DNA of 64,000 nt from Paracoccus xiamenensis (lineage in GTDB: Bacteria > Pseudomonadota > Alphaproteobacteria > Rhodobacterales > Rhodobacteraceae). Positions 8,295 through 18,144 of the stretch are shown piece after piece; the stretch's first letter is position 1; each line of letters begins with the position of its first letter. The DNA is taken from assembly GCF_011308835.1 (NCBI RefSeq), contig NZ_JAAOHY010000001.1:62001-126000 (forward strand), given 5' to 3'. Below the pieces are notes generated by a model. That model did no database searches and was not told where the DNA came from. It saw nothing but the letters and a program-made list of their open reading frames with translations. Made by a program: the position numbers and the translations under genes.

Positions 8295-9458
8295 ATGACC
8301 GAGATGGTCTTTGGCGCCACGCCCATGCGGGCGGGCGATCCGATTCTTCCCAAATGGTGGCGCACCGTTGACCGATGGTCGCTGGCTGCGGTTCTTTGCC
8401 TGTTCGCGATCGGGCTGCTTCTTGGGCTGGCGGCCTCGGTTCCGCTGGCGGAAAAGAACAACCTGCCACCCTTCTATTACGTAACGCGGCAGGCCTTCTT
8501 TGGCACGGTCGGGTTGATGGTGATGTTCGTCATCTCGCTGATGAACCCGCGCCAGATCCGCAGGCTGGGTGTCACCGGCTTCCTGATAAGCGTTGTCGTC
8601 GTGGCCGCCCTGCCGGTGATCGGTACCGATTTCGGCAAGGGGGCGACCCGCTGGCTGAGCCTCGGATTTGCATCCGTTCAGCCGTCCGAGTTTCTGAAGC
8701 CCTGCTTCATTGCCGCTGCCGCCTGGTGCATGGCCGCCAGTCAAGAGGTCGGCGGCCCGCCCGGCAAAACCATCAGCTTCGGCATCGTTGTCGCGGTGGT
8801 GCTGATGCTGGCTTCACAGCCCGATTTCGGGCAGGCCTCGCTGGTGCTGTTTTCCTGGGGGGTGATGTTCTTCGTCGCCGGTGCGCCGCTGGCCTTTCTG
8901 CTGGGCGTGGTCGGGCTGGCCGGGATCGGCGGCGTTTTCGCCTATGGCTCGTCCGAGCACTTCGCCCGCCGCATCGACGGCTTCCTGCAGAACGAGATCG
9001 ACCCGCGCACCCAGATCGGATACGCCACGAACGCCATTCAGGAGGGCGGCTTCTTCGGCGTCGGCGTGGGCGAGGGAACCGTCAAATGGTCGCTGCCCGA
9101 TGCCCATACCGATTTCATCATTGCCGTCGCGGCCGAGGAATACGGCCTTGTCATGGTGCTGGTCATCATCGCCCTTTACGCCACCGTGGTCTTCCGCTCA
9201 TTGATGCGGCTGCTGCGGGAACGCGACCCGTTCGCGCGGATCGCCGGCACTGGGCTGGCCTGCGCCTTCGGCGTGCAGGCGCTGATCAACATGGGTGTGG
9301 CCGTGCGGCTGCTGCCCGCCAAGGGGATGACGCTGCCCTTCGTCAGCTATGGAGGTTCGTCGGTGATTGCTTCGGGGATCGCGGTGGGGATGCTGCTGGC
9401 GCTGACGCGGCATCGTGCGCAGGGCGAGATGTCGGACCTGATCGGGCGGGGGCGCTGA
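8295..9458 (+). CDS. ftsW: FtsW, divisome SEDS glycosyltransferase
   Basis: Encodes 387 residues with about ten transmembrane helices and the SEDS signatures [25 protein letters not shown] and the C-terminal [17 protein letters not shown]. FtsW polymerises lipid II at the division septum together with a class B penicillin-binding protein. It opens the dcw block; its stop overlaps the murG start (TGATG). The gene lies directly after the divergent twin-TM/pduO/etf group. Confidence 0.95.
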   Translation: MTEMVFGATPMRAGDPILPKWWRTVDRWSLAAVLCLFAIGLLLGLAASVPLAEKNNLPPFYYVTRQAFFGTVGLMVMFVISLMNPRQIRRLGVTGFLISVVVVAALPVIGTDFGKGATRWLSLGFASVQPSEFLKPCFIAAAAWCMAASQEVGGPPGKTISFGIVVAVVLMLASQPDFGQASLVLFSWGVMFFVAGAPLAFLLGVVGLAGIGGVFAYGSSEHFARRIDGFLQNEIDPRTQIGYATNAIQEGGFFGVGVGEGTVKWSLPDAHTDFIIAVAAEEYGLVMVLVIIALYATVVFRSLMRLLRERDPFARIAGTGLACAFGVQALINMGVAVRLLPAKGMTLPFVSYGGSSVIASGIAVGMLLALTRHRAQGEMSDLIGRGR

Positions 9459-10540
9459 TGGCAAAATACGCGCTGATCGCCGCCGGTGGAACCGGCGGGC
9501 ACATGTTTCCCGCGCAGGCCCTGGCAGAGGTTCTGCTGGCCCATGGCTGGCGGGTCAAGCTGTCGACCGATGATCGCGGCGCGCGCTATGCCGGGGGCTT
9601 TCCCGACGCGGTGACACGGGAAATCCTGCCCTCGGCCACGACGGCGCGGGGCGGGATTGCGGGCAAGCTGACCGCGCCCCTGAAGATCGCGGCCGGTGTG
9701 CTGGCTGCGCGTGGTGCCTTCCGGCGCGACCGCCCCGATGTGGTGGTGGGCTTTGGCGGCTATCCGACCATTCCGGCCATGTCGGCGGCGCTGACGCTGG
9801 GTATGCCACGCATGATCCACGAACAGAACGGCGTCATGGGGCGTGTGAATGGCGCCTTCGCCCGGCGCGTGAACAAGGTCGCCTGCGGGATCTGGCCCAC
9901 AGCGCTGCCGCAAGGGGTCGATGCCGTCCATACCGGTAACCCCGTCCGGCAGGCGGTGATGGACCGGGCTGGCGCGGACTATGTGCCGCCCGGCGAGGGT
10001 GCGCTGAACCTGCTGGTGATCGGCGGCAGCCAGGGCGCGCGGGTGCTGTCGGACATCGTTCCAGCGGCCGTCGCGGCCCTGCCGCCCAACCTGCGCAACC
10101 GCTTGCGCGTCGCCCATCAGGCGCGGGCAGAGGACCACGACCGCGTGTCGCAGGCCTATGCAGATGCCGGGATCGAGGCCGATGTGCAGCCCTTTTTCAC
10201 CGACGTGCCGCAGCGGCTGCAGGATTGCCAGCTGGTCATCAGTCGGGCCGGGGCGTCGTCGGTTGCCGATATCACAGCGATCGGCAGGCCGGCCATCCTG
10301 ATCCCCTATGCGGCTGCCTCGGGCGATCACCAAACGGCCAATGCGCGGCCTCTTGCCGATGCGGGGGCTGCGATCCTGCTGCCCGAATCCGTGCTTGACG
10401 CAGAAAGCCTGACGCGCGACATCGCCGCAATCCTTTCCGACGCCACCCGCGCAAGCGACATGGCCGAAGCGGCGCGCGCCATCGGCCGCCCGGATGCGGC
10501 CCGGCGTCTTTATGACCTCGTGACGGAGCTTGCCCCATGA
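9458..10540 (+). CDS. murG: UDP-GlcNAc:lipid I N-acetylglucosaminyltransferase
   Basis: Encodes 360 residues. The glycine-rich loop [17 protein letters not shown] at residues 8-24, [11 protein letters not shown] in the N-domain and [11 protein letters not shown] plus GDHQTANA in the C-domain identify MurG. It adds GlcNAc to lipid I to make lipid II on the cytoplasmic face of the membrane. The ATG overlaps the ftsW stop, and the stop overlaps the murC ATG by four bases. Confidence 0.96.
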   Translation: MAKYALIAAGGTGGHMFPAQALAEVLLAHGWRVKLSTDDRGARYAGGFPDAVTREILPSATTARGGIAGKLTAPLKIAAGVLAARGAFRRDRPDVVVGFGGYPTIPAMSAALTLGMPRMIHEQNGVMGRVNGAFARRVNKVACGIWPTALPQGVDAVHTGNPVRQAVMDRAGADYVPPGEGALNLLVIGGSQGARVLSDIVPAAVAALPPNLRNRLRVAHQARAEDHDRVSQAYADAGIEADVQPFFTDVPQRLQDCQLVISRAGASSVADITAIGRPAILIPYAAASGDHQTANARPLADAGAAILLPESVLDAESLTRDIAAILSDATRASDMAEAARAIGRPDAARRLYDLVTELAP

Positions 10541-11964
10541 ATGCAGCCACCAAACTGCCCGGTGAACTGGGCCCTATCCATTTCATCGGCATTGGCGGCA
10601 TCGGCATGTCGGGCATCGCCGAGGTGCTGATGACGCTTGGCTATGACGTGCAGGGCTCGGACGCGAAGAAATCCAAGATCACCGACCGGCTGGAAAAGTT
10701 GGGGGCGCGGGTCTTCGAAGGTCAGCGGGCGGAAAATATCGGTGATGCGGGCGTGGTGGTGATCTCGACCGCGATCAAGAAGGGCAATCCCGAGCTTGAA
10801 GAGGCTCGGCGCAAGGGCCTGCCAGTCGTCCGCCGTGCCGAGATGCTGGCAGAGCTGATGCGCCTGAAATCCAACGTGGCCATCGCCGGCACCCATGGCA
10901 AGACCACGACCACGACGATGGTGGCGACGCTGCTGGATGCCGGCAATTTCGACCCGACCGTCATCAACGGCGGGGTCATCCATGCCTATGGTTCCAACGC
11001 GCGCGCCGGCGCCGGCGAATGGATGGTGGTCGAGGCAGACGAATCCGACGGCAGTTTCAACCGCCTGCCGGCCACCATCGCCATCGTGACCAATATCGAC
11101 CCCGAGCATATGGAGCATTGGGGCGATTTCGACCGGCTGCGCAAAGGCTTTTACGATTTCGTGTCGGGCGTGCCGTTCTATGGCCTCGCGGTCTGCTGCA
11201 CCGATCACCCCGAGGTGCAGGCGCTGGTGGGCAAGATTTCTGACCGCCGCGTGGTGACCTTTGGCTTCAATGCCCAGGCCGATGTGCGCGCGATCAACCT
11301 GCGTTACGAAAACGGCATCGCCCATTTCGACGTGGCCCTGCAGGGCGAGGCCGATCTGAACGACGGCGAAGTGCCAGTGATCGAAAGCTGCACCCTGCCG
11401 ATGCCGGGCGATCACAACGTCTCGAACGCGTTGGCGGCCGTGGCCGTCGCCCGTCATCTGGGCATGAAACGCGCCGAGATCCGCGACGCGCTGGCGAAAT
11501 TCGGCGGCGTCGGCCGCCGCTTCACCCGCGTGGGCGAGGTGGGTGGCGTGACCATCATCGACGATTACGGCCATCACCCGGTTGAAATCGCCGCCGTGCT
11601 GAAGGCCGCGCGTCAGGCCACCAAAGGCCGCGTCATCGCCGTGCACCAGCCGCACCGCTATTCCCGCCTGTCGAGCCTGTTCGAGGATTTCTGCACCTGC
11701 TTCAACGAAGCTGACGTTGTTGGCATCGCCGACATCTATGCTGCGGGCGAAGATCCCATCCCCGGCGCGTCCCGCGACGATCTGGTCGCCGGCCTGATCG
11801 CCCATGGCCACCGCCACGCCCGCGCCGTCGTGGACGAGGCGGATCTGGCGCGGCTGGTCCGCGAACAGGCACGGCCGGGCGATATGGTGGTCTGCCTCGG
11901 CGCGGGCACGATCTCGGCATGGGCGAATGCGCTGCCGGAACGTCTGACCGAAAAAGCGGCCTGA
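10537..11964 (+). CDS. murC: UDP-N-acetylmuramate--L-alanine ligase
   Basis: Encodes 475 residues with the N-terminal [16 protein letters not shown] motif, ATP-binding [12 protein letters not shown] (around residue 122), [11 protein letters not shown] and HQPHRYSRL, all specific to MurC. It adds L-alanine to UDP-MurNAc, the first amino-acid step of the peptidoglycan stem. It overlaps murG by four bases. About 165 bases without a recognised gene follow before the small membrane-protein pair. Confidence 0.97.
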   Translation: MNAATKLPGELGPIHFIGIGGIGMSGIAEVLMTLGYDVQGSDAKKSKITDRLEKLGARVFEGQRAENIGDAGVVVISTAIKKGNPELEEARRKGLPVVRRAEMLAELMRLKSNVAIAGTHGKTTTTTMVATLLDAGNFDPTVINGGVIHAYGSNARAGAGEWMVVEADESDGSFNRLPATIAIVTNIDPEHMEHWGDFDRLRKGFYDFVSGVPFYGLAVCCTDHPEVQALVGKISDRRVVTFGFNAQADVRAINLRYENGIAHFDVALQGEADLNDGEVPVIESCTLPMPGDHNVSNALAAVAVARHLGMKRAEIRDALAKFGGVGRRFTRVGEVGGVTIIDDYGHHPVEIAAVLKAARQATKGRVIAVHQPHRYSRLSSLFEDFCTCFNEADVVGIADIYAAGEDPIPGASRDDLVAGLIAHGHRHARAVVDEADLARLVREQARPGDMVVCLGAGTISAWANALPERLTEKAA

Positions 11965-12129
11965 GGCGGGCGCGCTGCCCACCCGGGAAGGACCAGCCGG
12001 GTCAGGGCCTTGTTGTGCATGATCTGGCCGCCGCTTGGCGTGTCCGGTGCAACTTACGGACCGCTGCCGGGTTGGCTGACGGGCCGCGCTTGCCGCGGCG
12101 GGTAAAGGTTTGCTGGGGGTAAGGGCGTC

Positions 12130-12198
12130 GTGGCGGTATGGCTGACAGGCTGGGTTCTGCTGGCGGGTGGCCTTGCCGGTTGGCTAGGTGGCGCATGA
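12130..12198 (+). CDS. Possible 22-residue hydrophobic peptide, coupled to next gene
   Basis: From GTG 12130 a frame encodes 22 residues, MAVWLTGWVLLAGGLAGWLG followed by two more. It ends in TGA at 12196-12198, sharing ATGA with the start of the next gene. An AAGGG lies a few bases before the GTG. The peptide is Trp-, Gly- and Leu-rich and could be a single membrane helix. Related genomes often have a small DUF2484 membrane protein between murC and murB; this could be a shortened counterpart or a coupling leader. Expression is unproven. Confidence 0.35.
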   Translation: MAVWLTGWVLLAGGLAGWLGGA

Positions 12199-12632
12199 AC
12201 ACCCTCGCGGAAATCTATGTGCTGACCGGTATGGGGCTGGGGCTAGGCGTGACCCTGATCGCGGCGCTTGGGGTGCGCATGCGACATGCGCTGATTTTCG
12301 CGGGCCTCTGTGTCGGCATGGTGCTGTTGATCCCGGTCCTGGCACGGATTAGCCCGTTCAGCATCGGGCTGCCGTTGACTGGCGCTTGCGTGATGCTGGG
12401 CGGCTTTCTGGTCGCCTTCCGGCTGATGTGGCGGGCGGGCTTGGCGCTGCGCCTGTTTGCGGGCGGGGCTGTCGCTGCCTATGCGGGTGCAGGTTGGTTG
12501 CTGCCGCTGCTGTTCCCAACGGATGCGCGCTCTGATGTTTTCGTCTATCAACAAGGGCTGATCTTGCTGGCGCTGCCGATGTTGCTGGGCGCCGCGACAG
12601 GCGCCCTTCGGGACGTGCGGCCTTTGGGTTAA
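12195..12632 (+). CDS. Multi-pass membrane protein of unknown function
   Basis: Encodes 145 residues, nearly all hydrophobic, in about four helices separated by short basic loops (GVRMRH, LMWRAG) and one polar segment, [14 protein letters not shown]. No family was recognised. The start at ATG 12195 overlaps the stop of the preceding 22-residue frame; a longer frame starting at 12138 is in the same phase but begins inside that peptide gene. Its place between murC and murB suggests co-transcription with wall synthesis genes, but nothing ties it to a step in that pathway. Confidence 0.6.
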   Translation: MNTLAEIYVLTGMGLGLGVTLIAALGVRMRHALIFAGLCVGMVLLIPVLARISPFSIGLPLTGACVMLGGFLVAFRLMWRAGLALRLFAGGAVAAYAGAGWLLPLLFPTDARSDVFVYQQGLILLALPMLLGAATGALRDVRPLG

Positions 12633-12721
12633 CGGCGGATCATCGCGGGTCGGTGCCCGGTCGATATTTGCAGGGCGGGGGCGGATCGTCTAGGAAACCC
12701 CATCTTCCGAAGGAGCCGATC

Positions 12722-13660
12722 ATGCCAGACGCCGTCCCAACGATCCCGATGCCCGATGTGCGCGGCGCGCTGACGCCCGACCGGCCGCTGGACGGGCTGA
12801 CATGGCTGCGCGTGGGTGGCCCGGCTGACTGGCTGTTCCAGCCCGCCGATCAGGACGATCTGGCCGATTTCCTGCGCCGCCTCGACGCGGCGGTGCCGGT
12901 CTTTCCGATGGGCGTCGGCTCGAACCTGATCGTGCGCGATGGCGGCATCCGCGGCGTCGTGGTCCGCTTGGGCCGCGGCTTCAACGGGATCGAGATCGCG
13001 GACGGCATCGTCACGGCCGGTGCCGCCGCGCTGGATGCCCATGTTGCGCGCAAGGCCGCCGATGCCGGGCTTGACCTGACCTTTCTGCGCACCATCCCCG
13101 GCAGTATCGGTGGGGCGGTGCGGATGAATGCGGGCTGCTATGGCAGCTATGTTGCCGATCACCTGATCGATGCGCGGGCGGTGACCCGGGACGGCCAGCA
13201 GATTGTGCTGTCGCCTGCGGATCTGCGCTTTGCCTATCGTCATGCCGAACTGCCCGAGGGGGGCGTGCTGATCAGCGCCCGCTTCCGCGCCGACACGGCC
13301 GCGCCCGAGGCGCTGCACGCGCGGATGGAGGAGCAGCTTGCCAAGCGTGATGCGACCCAGCCCACCCGCGACCGCAGCGCCGGGTCGACCTTCCGCAATC
13401 CGGCGGGCTTCAGCTCGACCGGGCGGGCGGACGATACGCATGAGTTGAAGGCCTGGAAGCTGATCGAGGATGCCGGCCTGCGTGGCTATCGCCTGGGCGG
13501 TGCGCAGATGTCGGAAAAGCACCCCAATTTCCTGCTGAACGCCGAAGGAGCCACGGCATCAGAACTGGAAGCCCTGGGCGAGCTGGTGCGCGAACGGGTA
13601 CAGGCAGCTTCGGGTCATCTGCTGCAATGGGAAGTGATCCGCGTCGGTGACCCTGTCTGA
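12722..13660 (+). CDS. murB: UDP-N-acetylenolpyruvoylglucosamine reductase
   Basis: Encodes 312 residues. FAD-binding features include [11 protein letters not shown] and [35 protein letters not shown] and [10 protein letters not shown] (catalytic serine region) identify type I MurB. It reduces UDP-GlcNAc-enolpyruvate to UDP-MurNAc with NADPH. I start at ATG 12722, which has AAGGAG about eight bases upstream. Its stop codon touches the stop codon of the convergent marC gene with no base between them. Confidence 0.95.
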   Translation: MPDAVPTIPMPDVRGALTPDRPLDGLTWLRVGGPADWLFQPADQDDLADFLRRLDAAVPVFPMGVGSNLIVRDGGIRGVVVRLGRGFNGIEIADGIVTAGAAALDAHVARKAADAGLDLTFLRTIPGSIGGAVRMNAGCYGSYVADHLIDARAVTRDGQQIVLSPADLRFAYRHAELPEGGVLISARFRADTAAPEALHARMEEQLAKRDATQPTRDRSAGSTFRNPAGFSSTGRADDTHELKAWKLIEDAGLRGYRLGGAQMSEKHPNFLLNAEGATASELEALGELVRERVQAASGHLLQWEVIRVGDPV

Positions 13661-14320
13661 TCACTTTGCCCCAGACAGCATTTCGCCCGCGCCACCGACC
13701 ACTGTCGCCAACCCCATCACGTCCATCCCACCCAGAATCGCGTCGACGGCGACCGCGGCCAGCAGCATCCCCATCACTCGGCTGATGATATTCGCGCCGG
13801 TATTGCCAATATATTTATACACACGCGTTGCTGCCAGCAGCAGCGCCAGCGTGATCGCCAGAACCACCAGCAGCGCACCTGCCGTGATCATCTGATCTCC
13901 GAATGAGTTCTGATGGTTGTCAGTCAGAACAACGACACCCAGCATGGCCCCGGGGGATGCGATCGAGGGGATCGCCAGCGGAAAAACCGCACCTTCCAGA
14001 TGGTCGCGCTCTGCCTCCTCGATCTCGCGCTGCGGCTTTGAATCGCCGAAGATCATGGTCATTGCGAAGATGAACAGCACAATCCCGCCGGCGATCTGGA
14101 ACGACCCCAGCCGCAGGCCCATCGCTTCCAATGCGAACTGGCCGAAGAACAGGAAGCCCAGCAGGACCATCGTTGCCACCAGAACGGCCCGGATGGCAAA
14201 GCGGCGGTGCAGCGCGCGGGGGACGTATTTGGTCGCGAACAGGAAGACCGGGACCGAGCCGATGGGGTCGATCACCACGAACAGCGTCACAAATTCTCTG
14301 ATTATGGCGCTCGCGTCCAT
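13661..14320 (-). CDS. MarC family integral membrane protein
   Basis: A 219-residue protein with about six transmembrane helices and the MarC-family pattern FVVIDPIGSVPVFL near the N terminus and FPLAIPSIASPGAM in the middle. MarC proteins were once linked to multiple antibiotic resistance, but their function is not established. The gene is on the opposite strand to the surrounding wall cluster and ends exactly where murB ends, so it interrupts the usual murB-ddl order. Confidence 0.85.
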   Translation of the reverse strand: MDASAIIREFVTLFVVIDPIGSVPVFLFATKYVPRALHRRFAIRAVLVATMVLLGFLFFGQFALEAMGLRLGSFQIAGGIVLFIFAMTMIFGDSKPQREIEEAERDHLEGAVFPLAIPSIASPGAMLGVVVLTDNHQNSFGDQMITAGALLVVLAITLALLLAATRVYKYIGNTGANIISRVMGMLLAAVAVDAILGGMDVMGLATVVGGAGEMLSGAK

Positions 14321-14377
14321 CTAGATCCTGTCTTGTTCGAGGTTTCGGGGGGCCGTGATCTTGATGTAACAATCGCC

Positions 14378-14391
14378 TGCGACTTATCGCA
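14378..14391. promoter_or_regulatory. Short perfect dyad upstream of glycosyltransferase gene
   Basis: TGCGA (14378-14382) and TCGCA (14387-14391) are inverted around CTTA, in the divergent space between marC and the glycosyltransferase gene. It could be an operator or a chance dyad; the arms are only five bases. Confidence 0.25.
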
Positions 14392-14417
14392 AGGCCCGTA
14401 ACATACCGGAGGATCAC

Positions 14418-15251
14418 ATGTTTGAGGGTCTGCGCCCAGAATGCCCGCCCAACAGTCAAAACGCCTATGTCACGCTCGCGACGAATGCGGATTATGCGCT
14501 TGGCGCGCTGGCATTGGTAAATTCGATCAGGGCCAGCGGCACACGGGCCGATTGTGTGGTCCTGCATACCGCGGTTCCCGAGGATGGGCTGGCGGCGCTG
14601 CGGGGCGCCGGTGCCCGGCTGATCGCGGTGGATTTGCTGGACACCTCGGAGGATTTCAACCGCGCCCATGCCCGCGATGCGCTGCACGCGCGCGCCGCCT
14701 TCACCAAGGGGGTGAAGCCGCCCTTCCACACGCCGCTGGACAACTTCGCCAAGCTGCGCCTGTGGCAATTGGTGGAATATGCGTCGGTCGTGTTCATTGA
14801 TGCCGATGCGATCATGCTGAAGAATTGCGACAAGCTGTTCGCCTATCCCGAATTCTGCGCCGCCCCGAATGTCTATGAAAGCCTTGGCGATTTTCACCGG
14901 CTGAATTCTGGTGTGTTCACGGCGCGCCCCTCGGTGGACACATTCGCCGCCATGCTGGAAAGGCTGGACCGGCCCGGCGTCTTCTGGCGGCGCACCGATC
15001 AGACGTTTTTGCAGGACTTCTTTCCCGACTGGCACGGGCTGCCGGTGTTTTTCAACATGCTGCAATATGTCTGGTTCAACATGCCCGAACTGTGGGCCTG
15101 GGATGAAATACACATCCTTCATTTCCAATATGAAAAGCCCTGGCAGGATCACGACAAGGCTGATCGTCTGCGCCCGCTGATCGAGCTTTGGCGCGGCTTT
15201 GCGGGGCAGGGGCCGCGGCTTGATCCCACCGGCATGCAGGACCCGGCATGA
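14418..15251 (+). CDS. Glycosyltransferase family 8 (glycogenin-like)
   Basis: Encodes 277 residues. The N terminus AYVTLATNADYALGALALV and the metal-binding VVFIDADAIML (DxD motif) match GT8 glycogenin/galactinol-synthase-like enzymes, as does FHRLNSGVF. These retaining enzymes transfer a sugar from a nucleotide sugar; donor and acceptor cannot be deduced. GGAGG lies before the ATG. It overlaps the following epimerase gene by four bases, so the two probably act on the same glycan or are at least co-expressed. The pair sits inside the wall cluster, between murB and ddl. Confidence 0.85.
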   Translation: MFEGLRPECPPNSQNAYVTLATNADYALGALALVNSIRASGTRADCVVLHTAVPEDGLAALRGAGARLIAVDLLDTSEDFNRAHARDALHARAAFTKGVKPPFHTPLDNFAKLRLWQLVEYASVVFIDADAIMLKNCDKLFAYPEFCAAPNVYESLGDFHRLNSGVFTARPSVDTFAAMLERLDRPGVFWRRTDQTFLQDFFPDWHGLPVFFNMLQYVWFNMPELWAWDEIHILHFQYEKPWQDHDKADRLRPLIELWRGFAGQGPRLDPTGMQDPA

Positions 15252-16120
15252 GGGTCGCGGTCACCGGCGGAACCGGGCTGGTCGGGCGGTTTCTGGTCAA
15301 TGAGGCGCTGGGGGCGGGCGATGATGTCACGGTCATGACGCGCAGCCCGCCGACGCCCGGATTTTTCAGGCGCGAGGTCGCACACCTGCCCTATGATCTG
15401 TCAGATAATGACATAAATATCAGAAAATTCGACGCCATAGTTCATGCCGCTTTCGATCATGTCCCCGGCCGCTATCGCGGGGGTGAGGGTGACGATCCGA
15501 CGGGCTTTCTGGCGCGCAATCTCGACGGATCGCTGCGCCTGTTCGAGGCCGCGGCGCAGGCGGGTGCCCGCGTGGTCTTCATCTCGACCCGTGCGGTCTA
15601 CGGTCCCCAGGACGGCACGCTGACCGAGGATATGGAATGCCGGCCCAACACGCTTTACGGGCAGGCCAAGCTGGCGGCCGAACAGGCGTTGCTGGCGACG
15701 GGCCAGCCTGCGACCGTGCTGCGTGTGACGGGTGTCTATGGCCCTCCCGGCCCGGGGCAGCGGCACAAATGGGCCGATCTTTTCGACGATTTTGCCGCCG
15801 GCCGCAGGATCGACCCGCGCGTGGGCACCGAGGTTCATGGCGAATGCCTGGGCCTGGCTGTCCGGCGCGGCCGGGAAGGCGCGGACGGGATCTATAACGT
15901 TTCGGACATGCTGCTGGACTGGCGCGATCTGCTGGCGGAATGGCAATCAGTCACCGGTATCGACGGCAGGCTTCCCGAGCGCGCCGATGCCCGTGGATAC
16001 AACCAGATGGACACCGCCAGGCTGCAACGGCTGGGCGTTTGTCCGGGCGGAATCGCGCGGTTGCGCCCGGCTTTGCGTCAAATGGCTGAGCAGGCGGGAA
16101 TTTTGCCGAAGGACGCATAA
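15248..16120 (+). CDS. NAD-dependent epimerase/dehydratase (extended SDR)
   Basis: Encodes 290 residues beginning MRVAVTGGTGLVGRFLV, the extended-SDR NAD-binding motif, with the catalytic YGQAK (YxxxK) following FISTRAVYG. It fits sugar-nucleotide epimerases or dehydratases; the exact substrate is unknown. A GC-poorer patch (about 15405-15430) lies inside the gene. The start overlaps the glycosyltransferase stop, pointing to a two-gene sugar-modifying unit. Confidence 0.82.
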   Translation: MRVAVTGGTGLVGRFLVNEALGAGDDVTVMTRSPPTPGFFRREVAHLPYDLSDNDINIRKFDAIVHAAFDHVPGRYRGGEGDDPTGFLARNLDGSLRLFEAAAQAGARVVFISTRAVYGPQDGTLTEDMECRPNTLYGQAKLAAEQALLATGQPATVLRVTGVYGPPGPGQRHKWADLFDDFAAGRRIDPRVGTEVHGECLGLAVRRGREGADGIYNVSDMLLDWRDLLAEWQSVTGIDGRLPERADARGYNQMDTARLQRLGVCPGGIARLRPALRQMAEQAGILPKDA

Positions 16121-16228
16121 GCCCCTTCCCTGATTCGCTTCGCTTCGCTAGACTTCGGTGAACAGGCACGACCCGGAAAACCGGGCGGCAAAACCGGACC
16201 CGGATCTCAACCGGGCAGAAAGGCGAAA

Positions 16229-17152
16229 GTGGCGGGCATGTCGAGCAGGGCAGCCCCAAAAGTCGCAGTCCTTCTGGGCGGACCCTCGGCTGAGCGCGAG
16301 GTGTCTCTGTCCTCGGGGGCGGAATGCGCCAAGGCGCTGCGGCAGGCGGGCTATGAGGTTGTCGAAATCGACGCGGGGCGCGATCTGCCCGCGCGACTGG
16401 CCGATGCCGCGCCCGATGTCGTCTTTAACGCATTGCATGGCCGCTGGGGCGAGGACGGCGTGGTGCAGGGCCTGCTGGAATGGCTTGGCTATCGCTATAC
16501 GCATTCGGGCGTGCTGGCCTCGGCGCTGGCGATGGACAAGACCCGCTCCAAGGAAGTTTTCCGCAAGGCCGGGCTGCCGGTCGTGGACAGCATCATCGTG
16601 CCGACCGAACAGGCGCGGCGCGAACACCCGATGCCGCCGCCTTACGTGGTGAAGCCGAATGCGGAAGGCTCCAGCGTCGGGATCTATATCGTTCGCGACG
16701 GTGCCAATGGTCCGGCGCATATCGGTCAGCAGATGCCGGCCGAGGTGATGGTCGAAACCTATGTGCCGGGGCGCGAGCTGACGGTTGCCGTGCTGGGCGA
16801 CCGGCCGCTGGGCGTGACGGATATCGTGACCGATGGCTGGTATGACTATGATGCCAAATACAAGACCGGCGGATCGCGCCATGTGATCCCGGCGGTTGTG
16901 CCAGCGGAAATCACCGCCGCCTGTCTGGATTACGCGCTGCGCGCCCATCAGGCACTTGGCTGCACCGGCATGAGCCGCACCGATTTCCGCTGGGACGAAG
17001 AACGCGGTCTGGCAGGTCTGTATCTGCTGGAAACCAACACGCAGCCCGGCATGACGCCGACCTCGCTGGCGCCCGAACAGGCGGCGGCGGTGGGCATGGA
17101 CTTTCCGGCGCTCGTCAGCTGGCTGGTCGAGGATGCGCTATGCAGGGCGTAG
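16229..17152 (+). CDS. ddl: D-alanine--D-alanine ligase
   Basis: Encodes 307 residues of an ATP-grasp ligase: [19 protein letters not shown] near the N terminus, [16 protein letters not shown] in the ATP-binding lid, and [13 protein letters not shown] and [16 protein letters not shown] at the C terminus. It makes the D-Ala-D-Ala dipeptide used by MurF. The start is GTG 16229 with AAAGG upstream; ATG 16238 is an alternative. The gene overlaps ftsQ by 13 bases. Confidence 0.95.
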   Translation: MAGMSSRAAPKVAVLLGGPSAEREVSLSSGAECAKALRQAGYEVVEIDAGRDLPARLADAAPDVVFNALHGRWGEDGVVQGLLEWLGYRYTHSGVLASALAMDKTRSKEVFRKAGLPVVDSIIVPTEQARREHPMPPPYVVKPNAEGSSVGIYIVRDGANGPAHIGQQMPAEVMVETYVPGRELTVAVLGDRPLGVTDIVTDGWYDYDAKYKTGGSRHVIPAVVPAEITAACLDYALRAHQALGCTGMSRTDFRWDEERGLAGLYLLETNTQPGMTPTSLAPEQAAAVGMDFPALVSWLVEDALCRA

Positions 17153-18129
17153 ATCGCGACTATGATCCGGGGTTTTCGCCCCAGCCGACGCCGCCGCGCA
17201 AAGGCTGGCAGCGCCCGCAGCAGACCGCGCAGAAGCCAAAGCGGGATCCTGCGCCCTCGCGGCTGGCTTACCGCCTGCACCGGATGTGGCTGACGCCGTA
17301 TTTCCGTCGCCTGACGCGCGTCGGGCTGCCGGCGTTCCTGTTCGCCTTCCTGTCGCTTCTGTGGCTGTCGGATGATGACCGCCGCGCTTCGCTGGCGGGC
17401 GGGTTGACCGGCATGGTCGAGGCGGTCCAGAACCGCGAACGCTTCATGGTCAAGGTGATGACCATCGACGGGGCGTCCGGCCCGGTCGACAAGGCGCTGC
17501 GGATGATGCTGCCGGTGGATCTGCCGGCTTCCAGCTTCGACATTGATCTGGACCAGCTGCGCAGCGACATCCTGATGCTGGATGCGGTGCGCGATGTCGA
17601 GTTGCGGATCAAGCCCGACGGGGTGCTGGCCGCCAAGGTGATCGAGCGCCAGCCGATGCTGTTGTGGCGCCATGCCCGCGGGATCGAACAGCTTGACGAA
17701 ACCGGGCACCGCGTCGCCTCGGTCACGGATCGGGCGGTGCGCTCCGAGCTGCCGCTGATCGCGGGCGAGGGGGCTGACAAAGTCGCGCGCGAGGCGATCC
17801 AGATTTTCGCCGCCGCTGGTCCCATGCTGCCGCGTGTGCGCGGGCTTCAACGCGTGGGTGAGCGGCGCTGGGACCTGGTGCTGGATCGCGGCCAACGCAT
17901 CATGCTGCCCGCCAATGGCCCGGTCGCGGCGTTGGAGCGGGTCATCGTACTGAACCAGGCCGAGGACATGCTGGGCCGCGACATCTCTGTCGTGGATATG
18001 CGCGACGGGACGCGCCCGGTGGCGCGGGTGGGCATTGCGGCCCAGAACGAGATCCGCGCCTTTCAAGGCCGGCCGTTGCTTGGGCCTGACGGGCGCGAAT
18101 TGCCGCAAGACGAAGACAAGAAAAGCTGA
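17140..18129 (+). CDS. ftsQ: Cell division protein FtsQ
   Basis: Encodes 329 residues with a basic, proline-rich cytoplasmic N terminus, one transmembrane helix (about residues 60-77), and a periplasmic POTRA-type region including [18 protein letters not shown] and [11 protein letters not shown]. This layout and its position between ddl and ftsA identify FtsQ, the scaffold that links early and late divisome proteins. It is longer than E. coli FtsQ (276), mainly because of the N-terminal tail, as is common in alphaproteobacteria. Confidence 0.93.
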   Translation: MQGVDRDYDPGFSPQPTPPRKGWQRPQQTAQKPKRDPAPSRLAYRLHRMWLTPYFRRLTRVGLPAFLFAFLSLLWLSDDDRRASLAGGLTGMVEAVQNRERFMVKVMTIDGASGPVDKALRMMLPVDLPASSFDIDLDQLRSDILMLDAVRDVELRIKPDGVLAAKVIERQPMLLWRHARGIEQLDETGHRVASVTDRAVRSELPLIAGEGADKVAREAIQIFAAAGPMLPRVRGLQRVGERRWDLVLDRGQRIMLPANGPVAALERVIVLNQAEDMLGRDISVVDMRDGTRPVARVGIAAQNEIRAFQGRPLLGPDGRELPQDEDKKS

Positions 18130-18144
18130 GGGGCAGGGACGGGC

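Noticed and set aside
8375..9457. A plus-strand frame that runs through ftsW in another phase and joins murG
   Set aside because: The portion over ftsW is an out-of-phase shadow; murG begins at 9458 with its own motif and overlap with the ftsW stop. There is no sign of a real fusion.
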